Assembly (NCBI GenBank): GCA_049999805.1
Contig: JBNGIO010006104.1
Coordinates: 62,771 to 109,393, forward strand
Source of the DNA: Folioceros fuciformis
Lineage: Eukaryota; Anthocerotophyta; Anthocerotopsida; Anthocerotales
Length of the DNA: 46,623 nucleotides
Direction of reading: 5' to 3'
The notes beneath the pieces are model-generated. The model saw nothing but the letters and a program-made list of their open reading frames with translations, did not search any database and was not told the origin of the DNA. Shown in pieces: positions 34,763-46,623 of this stretch (positions within the stretch are counted from its first letter, which is position 1; every line of letters starts with the position of its first letter). The position numbers and the translations under genes were made by a program.

Positions 34763-36751
34763 AACAACTTACGCTGGTCGTTTCATTCCAACCAAACTAG
34801 CGGCCCCATCCTACTTCCGACTCGGTGATTCAATAGTCTATTACACACTACTTCTATCGATTTAATGGCCTCACACTAGGCACTATGTTCGGTTCACAAC
34901 TTCACCCGGTTACTGTTTTCTTGAGGAAAATTTTATCATTTAATTCGTTCAAATGTATCTTATTTTCTGGGCGCCCAGCTTGGTAATAAACTACCCATGA
35001 TCGTGCTGCACTCATGCCTAGCAAAACAGTGTTGCCTAGCAAAATTGAAATAAAATAATTCAAGTATAAATTATATGTAAATTTATAAATATAATCTATA
35101 TAATTTATAAATTAAGGAATTTTATAATATTTAGATCTTTTAATACAGATAAATATTATACTAAGTATATTACATATTGATCCACTTACTTCAAAGAAGC
35201 TTGCAAATCTTGTCTACACTTTTTATTTTACTTGATTTAAGTAAACCCCATAACATGTTTACAATAAAAAATAATCTTGAAGATTGTGACCCAATAGTAC
35301 TTTCACCATGGTAATTAGTACTTAATAGTGACTTGATTGTAGATTAGATATTGTCACAAATGTTGTCCTTAAAACCAATGGGCCATGGTTGAGGACTTCT
35401 ACAAATTTCTCAACCCATGTGCCTAATCCTACCATTTCCATAGGCATTTCATGAGGAGGTGTCCCTATCTTCCTTAGCACTTACATGGTTTCTCTCTATG
35501 CCGGTTCTCTTTTAGGTGCATATCAACACTTTAAGAGGTGCACCTATTATAATTGTAGAGCACAATCTTTTTCCTATTCTTGAATGGTTTGGAAAACCTT
35601 TCTTAGTCTAGCTTACAATGTTTCTGAAACCAAGCATTAGGCACCTCAAGGCAAGGAGCACAGATGCTCCTTATCACCTTCCTCGTCATGTCCTTTTTAG
35701 TTGACATGTCCCCTTCCAAATGGGTTCATTCCTTATTCTCATAAGAGACTATCTTTTGTGGTAACCAACACAATAATTGAATACAATAAAAATTGAAAAA
35801 AAATAATCCACATAACAATAAAAGATAGCTAGTAAAAGAGTTAAAAATAATAGTATAGATAACTAACAATACTAAGAGATCTTTGACAAAGGTAAAAATG
35901 AAGACTCTACTATAAATTTATAAAAAGATGCATATATATAAAATAATAAAAATAAAAACTAAAACAACCAAAACGTAAACAAACGAAAAGCCCTTAGATC
36001 TATGGAGAGAACTTGATACTAAGAGGTATTGAACTATGAAGCTTAGTGCAGCCCCTTTTGAAAAAAGACAAAAAAACAAAAACAAAAATAAAAAAAAAGA
36101 GGAAGCCAAAAGGGGAAAAAGCAAACTTCATACTATCAAGCCAGAATAGAGCTGCAGCCGGGACAATGAGACAATGTGAGACAATATCCGTATATTATCC
36201 ACATTCTTGCTCGTCTTTCTAAACCATATCTTAAGTGATATCATTTCTTATTGCTCTAAATCACATTTAAAGTGCCAACAACGTGCTACTTCACGTAGCA
36301 AAGGCAAAATCGGTGAACAACTCCAACCAGAATGATGGATTGAAACAATATTCTTCAAAGAATATATCATACAAATTACACATAAAGTTCAGAGCATCGG
36401 AAGAACAGCGAAGACGCATAACAATGTTCTGACCCGGCGCACCAGGTCTTACAAACGCCCGGCTTGGGCCACCTGTGATACACAAACAGCAAACATGTTG
36501 AGATTCCAACCCATATCCCGCGGGCCACCAAAGCCGAATAACTACTGGTTTCCGCAAGACACCGGGAGACAGCTTTCATCTAATGCCATTTCCAGCCCAA
36601 TAATTGAAGTAAACTATCTGTACAAATGCTCCAGCTCCACAAAACTAGCTGACGCGGCTGACACAGTCCCGACTTGTGAGGCCTGGAAGGCCTTATTTCA
36701 CAGCAAATTTGGAAACCGATTTCTAGTCTAGGCTGCTGTACACACAGACTG
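34763..36751. other. AT-rich gene-free tract
   Basis: About 2 kb with no credible gene. 35040-35180 and 35760-36130 are strongly A/T-biased. 35900-36110 is a purine-rich A tract on the plus strand with runs of A. 36140-36751 is the 3' flank of CLPX. The tract could contain a decayed mobile element, but no coding motif survives. Confidence 0.55.
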
Positions 36752-39700
36752 CTACATGCTCGCTGCTGCATGCAAATCTGTCTCCGTTTCTGTCTCTACA
36801 TCCTCCACCCTTTGAACTCCAACCTGAACATCACAAACACATTGAGACCACCGAGGTTCACACTTGGCTCTAGCTACCAGCAACAGTAGGCAGGGAATAA
36901 CCCAGTTTCTCCGCCGTTTGCTTGCTGCTTACTGGCGATGGAACAAAGTAGCTGCCACTTCTCAAAATTCACTAAGCCTGTGCCTACCTGTACATCCTTC
37001 TGTCGTGCAGTGGAGAGAAACCGCTCGAGGGCTCCCTCGCCGCGTAAAACTTTCGCTCCCACACCTTGACTGTCTGGAGCTCCCACAGACTCCTCATCGA
37101 CCACAACTGCATCAATTTTATCTGGGCCAGACGCTACATCCGGAATCTACAGAGAAAGGACAGGGCCAATCACCAACCGAACAAGAGAGGTAGCAGTATG
37201 ATGGCCAACAGAATTTGAAAGTACACACCTCATACATAGCTTCAGTTAGGAGATTCTCCATGATGGACCGCAAGCCACGGGCCCCAGTGTTCTTTACCAT
37301 AGCCTTCTGCGCGATCTTTCTCAGAGCACCCTCTGTATAGTGAAGTTTAACCTATCAACCATTACATATTATTGCAGCCAGTCTAGGATTGAACTTTGAA
37401 CGAACTGAACAAGTTGAACGCAACACGTACAAATAACACAGTCTCCCTCACCTCGTTCATTGCGAACATTTTTTTGTACTGCTTGCCCAGTGCATTTTTT
37501 GGCTCCGTAAGGACCTGTCAAAACAACGCCACCTTTTACTGAAAGGTAGCCCATACGCGTTTGTTCAGAAACACTCCAGTCGTTTCACAATATTAATCAA
37601 TCTCTACCAATTCTGCAAATCTATCAGGCAGGCTAAACTGCAAGACCCGCAATATGCAATCCCAATATGACGATAGGCCCAGAAAAGGCAAAGTAAATCT
37701 AAATGAGTCAATGGAAACCGCAGACATAATCTCAGTTCAATTCCTCTAATCTGCAATTTTCGACACCAGCCCCTTTATCCTCTAGCTTCTGCCTCACCTG
37801 CACAAGCTGCTCCTCATTCAGAGCTGCTAAGCTTACAAGCACGGGAAACCGCCCTATGAACTCAGGGATGAGTCCATATGCAATCAGATCGCTGCTTTCT
37901 GCCTGCACAACCACGACAGAAAGTGCACGCAAAATGTCCTTCAGAGACAACAAGTCAAATCTGAAGAGATGGCTAGAACACATGATCTCAGTGAGAAGCT
38001 GTAATCATTCGTTCAAAAGATACAGGGAATTAGCAGAACAAGAATTTACCGTCTCCAGAAGGGACGAAGTTATAGCTGCATCAATCAACCTGTTACCCCT
38101 CATGTTAGCTCGCACTGGTGCCCCGAAGCCAATTGACGAATCTTGTCTCCTGAAACACATCTTATTAGAAAAAGGGGAAAAAAAAAGAAAAGAGGATACA
38201 TCTTCCAAAAAACAAGGGAAACCCTCACCTCTCTGCAATAGTTTTCTCGAGTTCCACAAATGCACCCCCACAGATAAACAAGATATCCTTCGTATCGACC
38301 TGCCAAATCAAATCCCATAAATGCATCTGAAACGAGTGGGCCCCAAGCAACCTGCAGGTAGGAAAACATATAGACCAACGGATCTTCTGACACAAATCAG
38401 TCAGCCTTCTACAGGCCTACATGGACCACATTCTGAGCTGATGTTTCCTGAGGGTACGGCCGCTTCAACTGCTGGATTAAGCACTGAACGAATACAGAAC
38501 TATAACATACAGAAGTCTACACAACCACATAAGGGACAGAAAGGCGCAACTCCCCAGCACCGGAAGCAGCCCAACTGAACACGTAATTACTGTAAGAAGA
38601 CCAAAAGCTAGTCTAAGAATACCAAAAAGCCAATTCCAGGTATCAAATACTGTACCTGAATGTGATCACCACGCGGGTGCTTTCGTGCACCCTTTTCTGG
38701 AACATTGACTACCTGCAATCATTTTACGAATAAACCAAACAAGGGTTAGAGCACAAATAAGCCAGAAAAGGGTTACAGCACATTGCAACAAAAAACTGAA
38801 GACAAGCTGCTCCTCAGATTAGCATTTTGGCACATTAATCACCATCTATGCAGCCTGGATAGGAAGTACTACCCAATGCGCAAATGTACTGCAGTGATTC
38901 ATGTGTTGGCTATCATCAATGGGGCACATTGGAAGCGAAGCTAGCGACTACAGCCAAGGACCAATTGCGGCGAAAGCTGGATGAATTTTATGTTATCCGC
39001 TGCATATTCAACTGTGCCTTAAGCACTGCTAGGGGTACACCCAAGGCCTAGGATACCTAATAGACAGGCAACACTCACCGTGCCTTCTAGCATCTTTAAT
39101 AGCGCTTGCTGGACACCTTCGCCTGATACATCCCGGCTTATGTTCAAACTTTCTGCCTGCACAATGCATCTGACGTAACAGTAAATATTCCCAACGACCA
39201 GACTGCAGTTATGCCCACCAGTTACAGGGAACAGCTTGCAGACACAATACCTTTTTAGTAATTTTGTCAACTTCATCAATATATACAATTCCCTGTTGAG
39301 CGGCAGGGACATTGAATTCGGCAGCCTGGGACGAGTGAAATGCAGCCACGTTCAGTATGAACAAACTGGCGTATGTGAAGCATCCTGAGCTACAACTACG
39401 AAGGACGAGAGCTACTATTAATCGATGGTTCTTACCATTAAGAGCTTATAAAGAATTGATTCCACATCCTCGCCCACATATCCTGCCTGCACCGAGAAAC
39501 GCCGTGTCACATACTGCTTTGACTGGACCAAGCCTAAAGGAAAGAAATGGCTCAACGTACAGTCCAGAAACCTGGGTAAGAGTCGTGGCATCTGCAATGA
39601 CAAATGGTACATTGACAAACCTAGCCAAGGTTTTAGCGAGGAGGGTCTTCCCTGCACAGCGAGAAGGTGTCATTATCTCTTGCAAGACCGAAAGCCAGTC

Positions 39701-41148
39701 GACCAAGACGCAAGAGGAATCTTTTGGCTAGACGACCTGACAGACCTGAGGACCACAACCAGTAGGGGAGGGGAGAGACTCTTAGACGGCTGTCCTCCTT
39801 TTCTACCTACACCTTGGGCAAAGTAACGAGGTGATAGGAGGTGATTAAGTCACGATAGGAGTTCGCTCTTCCGACGTGGGGCTCTTCAGAGTGGCAAGAG
39901 ATGGACTACAGCGAAATTCTTGGAATTTCAGGAAAATCGAACTGCACGCTGACGGCAATCCCTGCTTCAATACCAATCCCACTTACCAGAGCCGGTTGGT
40001 CCCATTAGCAAAACGTTGCTTTTTTCGAGCTCCACCACATCACTATCCTCAAACTCATTTTCTGGGAAGTCTGTATGAAGTCCGCCGGGCCTGCACCATC
40101 CTCTTTTCACAACACGCTCCGGTTCAGATGAGCCGGGCGCACATCAGGGATGGCATGGTTAGTGTTGTCGGAAGAAGCAACTTACCCTTCGGGCACTACG
40201 TTCTTGTAAATCCCCTTTCTCACAGATTCAAAGTAAATGCGCTTGTAGTGATTGTACACCGCAACAGATAGGATCTGCTCGAGAAGGCACACCACCCAAC
40301 ATTAAGGAAGGTTAGTCGTCGAGGCCAAATGGTCCGAGGCACAAGACAGTGGCCATGGCGAGGAGTGGTACCTTCTTGGCGCGCTCCTGACCAACCACGA
40401 ACCTGTCCAGAGCTCCACATATTTCCTTGGGAGTAGGGAGGTCCTTTCCCAGGGTAGATCCACCCCAGCCGTCCCGGGTTCCACATCCTCCCGCAGTGCC
40501 CCCAGTTCCTGGCTGTGCACGAACCAGATTGGTGCTAGGAGGAAAAGGTGGCGAGGGAGGCGCCTGAAGTGCCACTGCCGGAGGCAGCGTCAACCCAACC
40601 TGCTGCCAGTGCTGAGGAGGATCAGCATGTTTCCGAGCCGAATTCCTGGCCACAGGCCGGGCAAGAAGCTCGGAATTCTGAGCTCCCCCGGCTGCATCAT
40701 GCGTAACAGGGGACGACGTGCGCGGAGCGGAGTGGAAGGGAGACAGGGTGTAGCCTCCCCCACAACCAGGGCAAGTGAAGACGGTGTGGTGCAAGTGCAC
40801 GCTTTTCCCTCGGAAGGGCGGATCTTGCACGACGGAGACGGGGAGGATGGAGGAGAAGGAGACATTCAGGGTTGTGTTACACGTCCTGCAGCGGGAATCC
40901 GCGAGGAACAATTCCCGGCCCTCCTGGAACCTGTCAGCTGGATGGGGCGAGGACAGGGAGGGAGGGGGAGGGGGAGGAGGACCAGCAGCTAGAGGCGAGG
41001 GCCGGGAGTCGGTGCCGCCGGTGATGAAAGGGCGAGACGACGCAGACAGACTACGTTCACGGAGAGGAGTGGCAAGGGCGAGGGAGGGAGCAGCGCGGGA
41101 CAGCCTTGGGCCGAGGTCGGCCATCCTCTTAAAGCGGACTGCAGCCAT
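36752..41148 (-). CDS. CLPX: ClpX ATPase subunit, organellar (mitochondrial type)
   Basis: AAA+ unfoldase that feeds substrates to the ClpP protease, in plants mainly in mitochondria. Fifteen exons keep frame: 41148-40372, 40274-40186, 40090-39987, 39651-39572, 39486-39436, 39325-39251, 39156-39079, 38712-38656, 38299-38229, 38149-38050, 37902-37798, 37514-37452, 37351-37229, 37146-36988 and 36823-36752, giving 667 aa. A basic presequence is followed by a proline run and a Cys4 zinc-binding pair (CRTC near residue 95, CPGCGGGY about 40 residues on). Then come [13 protein letters not shown], Walker [33 protein letters not shown] (pore loop), Walker [33 protein letters not shown], sensor region [22 protein letters not shown] and sensor 2 [13 protein letters not shown]. 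The acidic end [11 protein letters not shown] matches plant ClpX. Confidence 0.95.
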
Positions 41149-42190
41149 GGCTGTCGGGTGACACGGGACTGGCTGTGCTGTGTTGTTTTGTGGCTGTGCT
41201 TAACGGCAGCGGCAACAGTGCTGCATTTGCGAGCCCGAGTCCGAGCCCGGAAGATTGCCAGGACAGGATTCCAACTTCCTCCTCTTTATGCCTCCTCTTC
41301 TTCGCTGCTCCCGCTTCCTCCCGCTGCGATCTCCGACCTCAGCCCCGGATTCCCGCACCCCTTCCTTTCCCTTCCCTTCCGCCCGGTGCACCCTAGACTA
41401 CTTTACTTTTCAGTCCCTGGCCTCCTAAGAGAGGCAGACTCGCACGGTGTACTACACATGCCGTGAGCCACACCACTGCCACACACAAACACAACACACC
41501 TCACACCCAGACCGACTTTTGAGACTTCCGTTCACGCGCTCACTCAAACACCTTTAAAGCACAACACTCACTCCAACACCAAAACAAATCGCCCTCAAAA
41601 CCTATACCGTACTACAGGATGTGCATACATATGCACGTGGCACGAGCACGGGCCTACCGGACGTAAAGCAAGGCATGCCTTGCCGACGCTCACACCTCAC
41701 ATGAAACCGAGTGAACATCGCCCTCTTTATATAATTCTTTTTGTCAAAACTGATCTCGGAGACTTGTTCAAAACAGGATCGAAAAAACATGGCGTCGGAC
41801 AAGAGAGTTCCACTACCCTTGAGTTAGCAAATCTCGGACATCTCTTCGTAGGGGAGGTGGTGTATAAGGTAGTGTCAGCGATTCCCAAGGGGCAAAATTG
41901 TTTTCTCGTAGGGCATTGGGGTTTGAAGTTCCTAATGAGGCGTCCAAAGCTTGAGATTTGTATGGTTGTAAACACTCAGGGATGAATGCATCCAAGAAAA
42001 GGGACCTTTGCGTTAGCCCATATTGCTTCTTTATGAAATGTGCTTGAAGACTCCTTCCCTTTCTTTGAGAAAAGGGAAAAGGAGGCATGGCCTCTCAAGC
42101 CTTTAAAAGGAAAGAGTCTCTTGCTTGCCTTAGAGACATATGTAAAGGCAAAGCCCTCCTCGTCAAAGATGAAATCCTCAAGAAAAGAGA
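41149..42190. other. CLPX upstream region and gene-free spacer
   Basis: Upstream DNA of CLPX (GC-rich, pyrimidine-rich at 41270-41400) followed by unrecognised sequence. Open frames on both strands at 41602-42088 overlap and carry no family motif. Confidence 0.5.
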
Positions 42191-43080
42191 AATCATAAAG
42201 TGAACACTAAAGCCAAAATTGGAACCAAAGAGACCGAAGTAATCATCTTGAGGATGCAGAGTTTTGTACATAGTTCCACAGGCTATACACCTTTTTCATT
42301 CAGATCACAGGTAACGAAGCAAATGACAGGTAACAAAGCAATGGATGCAGTTTCCATTTTGAATGCCGGCGTGTTTGAGACAGCAGCAAGAGAACCACAT
42401 AAATTTATTGAGCAGTTGAAGGCCAAACATGAGAGAGGTGCCCAACAACTTAGGAAGAATATTGGGGCCGAAACCTCCAAGGGCAGTACTAGTACATCAG
42501 TGCCTTCGACTTAAACCTCCCTCCACAACCACAACAAATACCAATCCTAGTTCACAAATCTCATTCATCTACCCCTTGCACAAATGCATGTTCCCTAGCT
42601 AAATTGAGATCTAGAATTCGAGCCACTAATCACATCACACTAACATATGACTGTCAAGCTTCAATTCCAATGGACTTGGGAGTAGGACTAGCTGCCAAGT
42701 ATGTATGCTCACACCATTCTCCTATATTCAATACGATTACAATCTCATGCTTGTGGATGTGTGCTGGATTAGCCATTTTTACACCGGAACACCTAGGCCC
42801 AAAGTACATTCCTACTATCTTTTTATTTATGTTACAAAAACAAGCTGGAAAAACCATCTACCCTTCAAGAGAAGATAAATCATGATTGGGACACTAGAGG
42901 CTAACCCAAGCCTAATGACTACCAATAGTATCTAAAATATCATGGTCTAGAAGGAGGAAGGGTCTACTTACCACTAGAGTTGTTAACGCCTCCTCTCTTG
43001 CCAATGTCATCATCCTATATATGGCATTAGTCAACACTCGTTGTAGAGCAATGAAAACCCTCTACCAAGAAAACGCTACA
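42191..43080. other. unrecognised sequence, possible decayed element
   Basis: An open frame at 42200-42514 contains SSTGYTPF, which resembles the 'STGxSPF' string of Ty3/gypsy integrases, but nothing around it supports that. The frame at 42604-42885 is unrecognised. Its position between CLPX and a repeat-rich, copia-bearing region fits transposon debris. Confidence 0.3.
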
Positions 43081-43119
43081 ATACATGAAAGAGAAGACTA
43101 AAGAGCTTTACTCTTTATC

Positions 43120-44190
43120 AAAACACTAAGATCTAATTATACGAGACCACTTGCTGTAGAGCAATGGAAACCCTTTAGTGCTATAGAGCAATAGAAACCC
43201 CTAGTGTTGTAGAGCAATGGAAACCTTTTAGTGCTATAGAGAAATAGAAACCCTCTGCCGAACAAACACTACAATACACAAAAGTCAAAGACCAAGCCTA
43301 TCTTTCTTTCCACCCAGATTAATCAAAGAGCACTACCCTTATGTAGAAACACCAAAACAACAAGATCTAATCATATGAATAGAATCATCAAAACATTGTA
43401 GAGCAATGGAAACCCTCTAGTGTTGTAGAGCAATGAAAACCCTATAGTGCTATAGAGTAATGGAAACCCTCTAGTGATGTAGAGCAATGGAAACCCTCTG
43501 GTGCTATAGAGCAATGGAAACCCTCTGGTGCTATAGAGTAATGGAAACCCTCTGGTGCTATAGAGTAATAGAAACCCTCTAGTGCTGTAGAGCAATTGAA
43601 ACCCTCTAGTATTATAGAGCAATGGAAACCCTCTAGTGCTATAGAGCAATGGAAACCCTCTAGTATTATAGAGCAATGGAAACCCTCTAGTGCTATAGAG
43701 CAATGGAAACCCTCTAATGCTATAGAGCAATGGAAACCTCTAGTGTTGTAGAGCAATGGAAACCCTCTAATGCTATAGAGCAATGGAAACCCTCTAGTGC
43801 TATAGAGCATTGGAAACCCTCTAGTGTTGTAGAGCAATGGAAAGTGCTATAGAGCATTGGAAACCCTCTAATGTTGTAGAGCAATGGAAATGGTTTAGTG
43901 CTATAGAGAAATGGAAACCCTTTGCCGAACAAACACTATAATACACGAAAGTGAAAGACCAAACCCATCTTTCATTTTACCCAGATTAATCAAAGAGTAC
44001 TACCCTTATGTAGAAACACCAAAACAACAAGATCTAATCATATGAATGAAATCATCAAAACACTGTAGAGCAATGAAAACCCTCTAATGCTATAAAACAA
44101 TGGAAACCCTCTAGTGTTGTAGAGCAATGAAAACCCTCTTGTGTTGTAGAGCAATGGAAACCCTTTAGTTCTATAAAGCAATAGAAATCC
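43120..44190. repeat. 27-bp minisatellite (GAGCAATGGAAACCCTCTAGTG type)
   Basis: Units of 27 bp, TAGTGCTATAGAGCAATGGA plus AACCCTC, repeat at least 18 times between 43390 and 43880. Scattered single units continue from 43150 to 44190. Variation is mostly TGTTGTA against TGCTATA. On the minus strand it translates as a nine-residue repeat, so long frames there are artefacts. Confidence 0.95.
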
Positions 44191-44400
44191 TTTGTTGAAC
44201 AAACATTATAATACACAAAAGTGAAAGACCAAGCCTACACAAAAGTGAAAGACCAAGCNNNNNNNNNNACAAAAGTGAAAGACCAAGCCTACACAAAAGT
44301 GAAAGACCAAGCCTATCTATCTTTCTACCCAGATTAATCAAAGAGCGCTACCTTTATGTAGAAACACCAAAACAACAAGATCTAATCATATGAATGGAAT
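43255..44400. repeat. higher-order repeat enclosing the minisatellite
   Basis: A block of about 120 bp (containing AAAGACCAAGCCTATC, CCCAGATTAATCAAAGAG and TAGAAACACCAAAACAACAA) occurs at about 43260-43380, 43925-44045 and 44205-44400, with short minisatellite runs between copies. A local tandem of ACACAAAAGTGAAAGACCAAGC lies at 44214-44312 around an N gap. Confidence 0.88.
44259..44268. other. assembly gap (10 N)
   Basis: Ten N inside the local 22-bp tandem repeat. Confidence 1.
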
Positions 44401-44789
44401 CATCAAAACACTAGGATCTAATGATATGAATAGAATCACCAATGACACATTCGAAGATGCTAGGATATGTGATCTCTTAAGCACTTATGTAACCCATAAA
44501 AAAACCGCATTGTGTTCTTTTCTAGAGGATGGGGAGGGCAAGCTATGAGCATCAAATCAAACATGTACCATCGACATACATGTTACTGCAATTTACACTA
44601 GAAAAAGATACAATGGCTTTTATGCACAATACGTATTGGGCATAACATACACTTTTCTTTGTGCTTATACGATAGATAAACTATCACACTTGTTTGCCTG
44701 CAGAAGGGCTTTTGAGAGGAAGCGCCCTCAGCATTACACGGGTGAGTCCTTGTGCCTTTGAGGGAATCTTATAGCTCTTCCATAGCATA

Positions 44790-44980
44790 TGCAAAAGTGT
44801 TCTTTGAAGCGGTTAGTAGAATGCTATGCAAAAGTGTTCTTTGAAGAGGTTAGTAGAATGCTATACAAAAGTGTTCTTTGAAGATGTTAGTAGAATGCTA
44901 TGCAAAAGCGTTCTTTGAAGAGGTTAGTAGAAAGCTTTGCAAAAGCATTCTTTGAAGAGGTTAGTAGAATGCTATTCAAA
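44790..44980 (+). repeat. 39-bp tandem repeat next to copia integrase
   Basis: Five or so imperfect units of GTTCTTTGAAGAGGTTAGTA plus GAATGCTATGCAAAAGT, period about 39 bp. The last copies run in frame into the integrase end of the copia fragment. Confidence 0.85.
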
Positions 44981-46623
44981 AGCAAGCCTTTAATTTCACA
45001 TCTTCGTGTTTTTGGTTGCCCTGCCTATGCTCTTGTCCCATCACAGCTTCGCGACAAGCTTGATGCTCGTGCTCGCAAGTTGGTGTTTGTCGGTTATGGC
45101 GATGACCGCAAAGCCTACAAGCTCGTGGACTTGGACTCTCAGATTCCTATCTACGCCCGCACTGTCACCTTTGATGAAGCTAAGATAGTGCCTGCTCTTG
45201 CGACGTCATTTGAGCCTCCTCTTGACGTGCAAGATGGTGCTTCCTTTGGCTCGAGCACTCCTCGCTCTTCTGGTGATACTTCTATTGATCCCTTTGCTCA
45301 GACCTTTACTTTTCTGACTGGTGGTGTTCCTCCTCCTCCTATGGCTCCTATCCCTCAAGCAGTTTTGGTGCCACCAGTTGCTAGTTCTGCTCCCCAAGTG
45401 CAGCCCACTCCTGAGTCCTCTGTTCCTGCTCGAGAGGGGGACATGGAAATAGACCACGAGGTAGTATATGAGGACCCCCGTATGGAACAAGGTGATGTTG
45501 AACATGTTGATTTTGAACACGTGGTGCCCCATGATATTCCTCAATCACCTATCACTCCTCCATCCCTACCTAGGCCCCCGGCTGCTCTTGAGCATAGATA
45601 TCCTACTCGTGTGCGCCAGCCTAGGCATCTCTGGAAGGAACAACCATTTGATATTGAGTTTAATCAAGCTAGTTTAACTATGTTGATTCTTTGGATGCTC
45701 TCTATGCCTTAAGTGTTTTTGCTGCAGAGGGAGATCCTTTAACCTTACAAGATGCATACTCGAGACCCGAGGGAGCCAAATGGAAGCTAGCTATTGATGA
45801 TGAGTACAACTCATTACTTAAAAACAACACTTAGACTTTGGTTAGTCTGCCTAAGGGTAGGACCACTGTCAAGTGCAAATGGGTTCTTAAAACTAAGTTC
45901 CAGGAAGTAGAGCCACGAATTTGCTACAGGTCGAGATTAGTAGCTAAGGGATATAGTCAAAAAGAGGGAGTGGATTATCAAGGCGATAAGGTCTACTCAC
46001 CTGTCGTCAAGGCTGCATCAGTTAGAATGCTCCTTGCTTTATGTGCTGAACTAAACTTGGAGATCTATTAGCTTGATGTGTGTACAACCTTTCTGTATGG
46101 TCATCTCAAGGAAGAGATCTACATGAATCAACCCGAGGATTACGAAGATAAGGTTTGTCCACAAAAGGTGTGTAAACTTAATCACTCAATTTATGGCCTT
46201 AAGCAAGCCCACGATTGTGGTATGAGAATGGATTCATATCTTAAGAAAATAGGTTTTGTTCAAAGTGAAGCAGATACTAATATTTATGTGCTACGCAAGG
46301 ATAGCTCACCTGTTCTAGTTGCACTCTACGTGGATGACTTAGTCATTGCAAGCAATAACGTTGAACTAGTCAACAAGATAAAAGCTGATCTCAGCAGGGA
46401 ATTCGAGATGAAGGACCTGCGAAAGGTCAAGAATATCCTTGGCATGCATGTACATAGGGATACCACAAGTGCTATCTATCTTCACCAAGGTAGATATGTA
46501 GCCGGTATGCTCAAACGCTTCAACATGGAGAATGCTAGGGCGTCAACCACCCCAGGTGCGTTTGGAGTCAAGCTCTCATCTGCCTCATGTCCCCAATCTG
46601 AAGAAGACAAGAAGGAGATGGAG
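44960..46623 (+). mobile_element. Ty1/copia retrotransposon fragment, broken
   Basis: Part of a copia-type Pol polyprotein, integrase then reverse transcriptase, cut by the window end. Integrase end: HLRVFGCPAYALVP, KLVFVGYGDDRKAYKLVDL. A proline-rich linker leads to RYPTRVRQPRHLW. Reverse transcriptase: W-to-AIDDEYNSLLKN, CKWVLKTKF, RLVAKGYSQKEGVDY, YSPVVKAASVRMLLAL, LDVCTTFLYGHLKEEIYM, SIYGLKQA, and the catalytic box LYVDDLVIAS near 46327-46356. Breaks: a frame change near 45680-45715, a TAG at 45833-45835 and a TAG at 46069-46071. No long terminal repeat is seen in the window. Gag, protease and the integrase core are missing, so this copy cannot move by itself. Confidence 0.93.

Noticed and set aside
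42200-42514. Frame with SSTGYTPF, like the end of a Ty3/gypsy integrase
   Set aside because: A single eight-residue resemblance, with no zinc finger, catalytic residues or chromodomain nearby. Kept only as a note.
43371-43932. Long minus-strand frames encoding nine-residue LLYSTRGFP repeats
   Set aside because: They are direct translations of the 27-bp minisatellite, open only because the period is a multiple of three.

Overview
The window is nuclear DNA of a land plant. It carries intron-rich genes with GT-AG introns mostly of about 60-250 nt, chloroplast- and mitochondrion-targeted proteins, a plant Ty1/copia element and short TTTAGGG-type motifs. Compact genes, bryophyte-like RBCS proteins and a SYMRK-type symbiosis receptor kinase suggest a non-seed plant (hornwort, liverwort or lycophyte grade). 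This is inference; the sequence does not name the species. Two runs of ten N at 16685 and 44259 mark assembly gaps.

Left part (1-6 kb): a non-coding stretch with short repeats and a decayed RBCS 3' fragment. It is followed by a divergent pair: mitochondrial succinyl-CoA ligase alpha (minus) and V-ATPase subunit d (plus), both intact through all exons.

Middle (6.5-22 kb): an AT-rich tandem array built from a repeated unit, an RBCS gene on the minus strand facing a small seven-exon gene on the plus strand. RBCS is intact in units A and B, a pseudogene in C, and gone in D, where only upstream sequence remains. The facing gene is intact in all four units. It encodes a 251-317 aa protein that I read as a miniaturised casein-kinase-1 (CK1) pseudokinase. 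The glycine loop and ATP lysine are kept, the HRD and DFG motifs are degenerate, and the activation segment is missing: the strand carrying DFG joins directly to the 'DLExLxxVL' helix. The original CK1 C-terminal 'LFRxxF...GYxxxxD' end is still visible. Exon sizes and phases are nearly invariant, although catalytic residues differ between copies. This is the best candidate for an undescribed system.

Right part (22.7-41.2 kb): a SYMRK ortholog (signal peptide, malectin-like domain, GDPC motif, LRRs, membrane helix, active kinase; 946 aa in a frame-consistent 15-exon model). Next comes a divergent pair, a plastid-type phosphohexomutase (minus) and a LAF3/YtcJ-type amidohydrolase (plus). Then follow a small unrecognised three-exon gene with a lysine-rich C-terminus, an AT-rich gene-free tract, and a 15-exon organellar CLPX gene (minus).

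Far right (41.5-46.6 kb): gene-free DNA with a 27-bp minisatellite nested in larger repeats. A broken Ty1/copia polyprotein (integrase end, reverse transcriptase with YVDD) runs off the window edge.

All exon models were made by eye from splice signals, reading frame and family knowledge. No alignment program or database was used.
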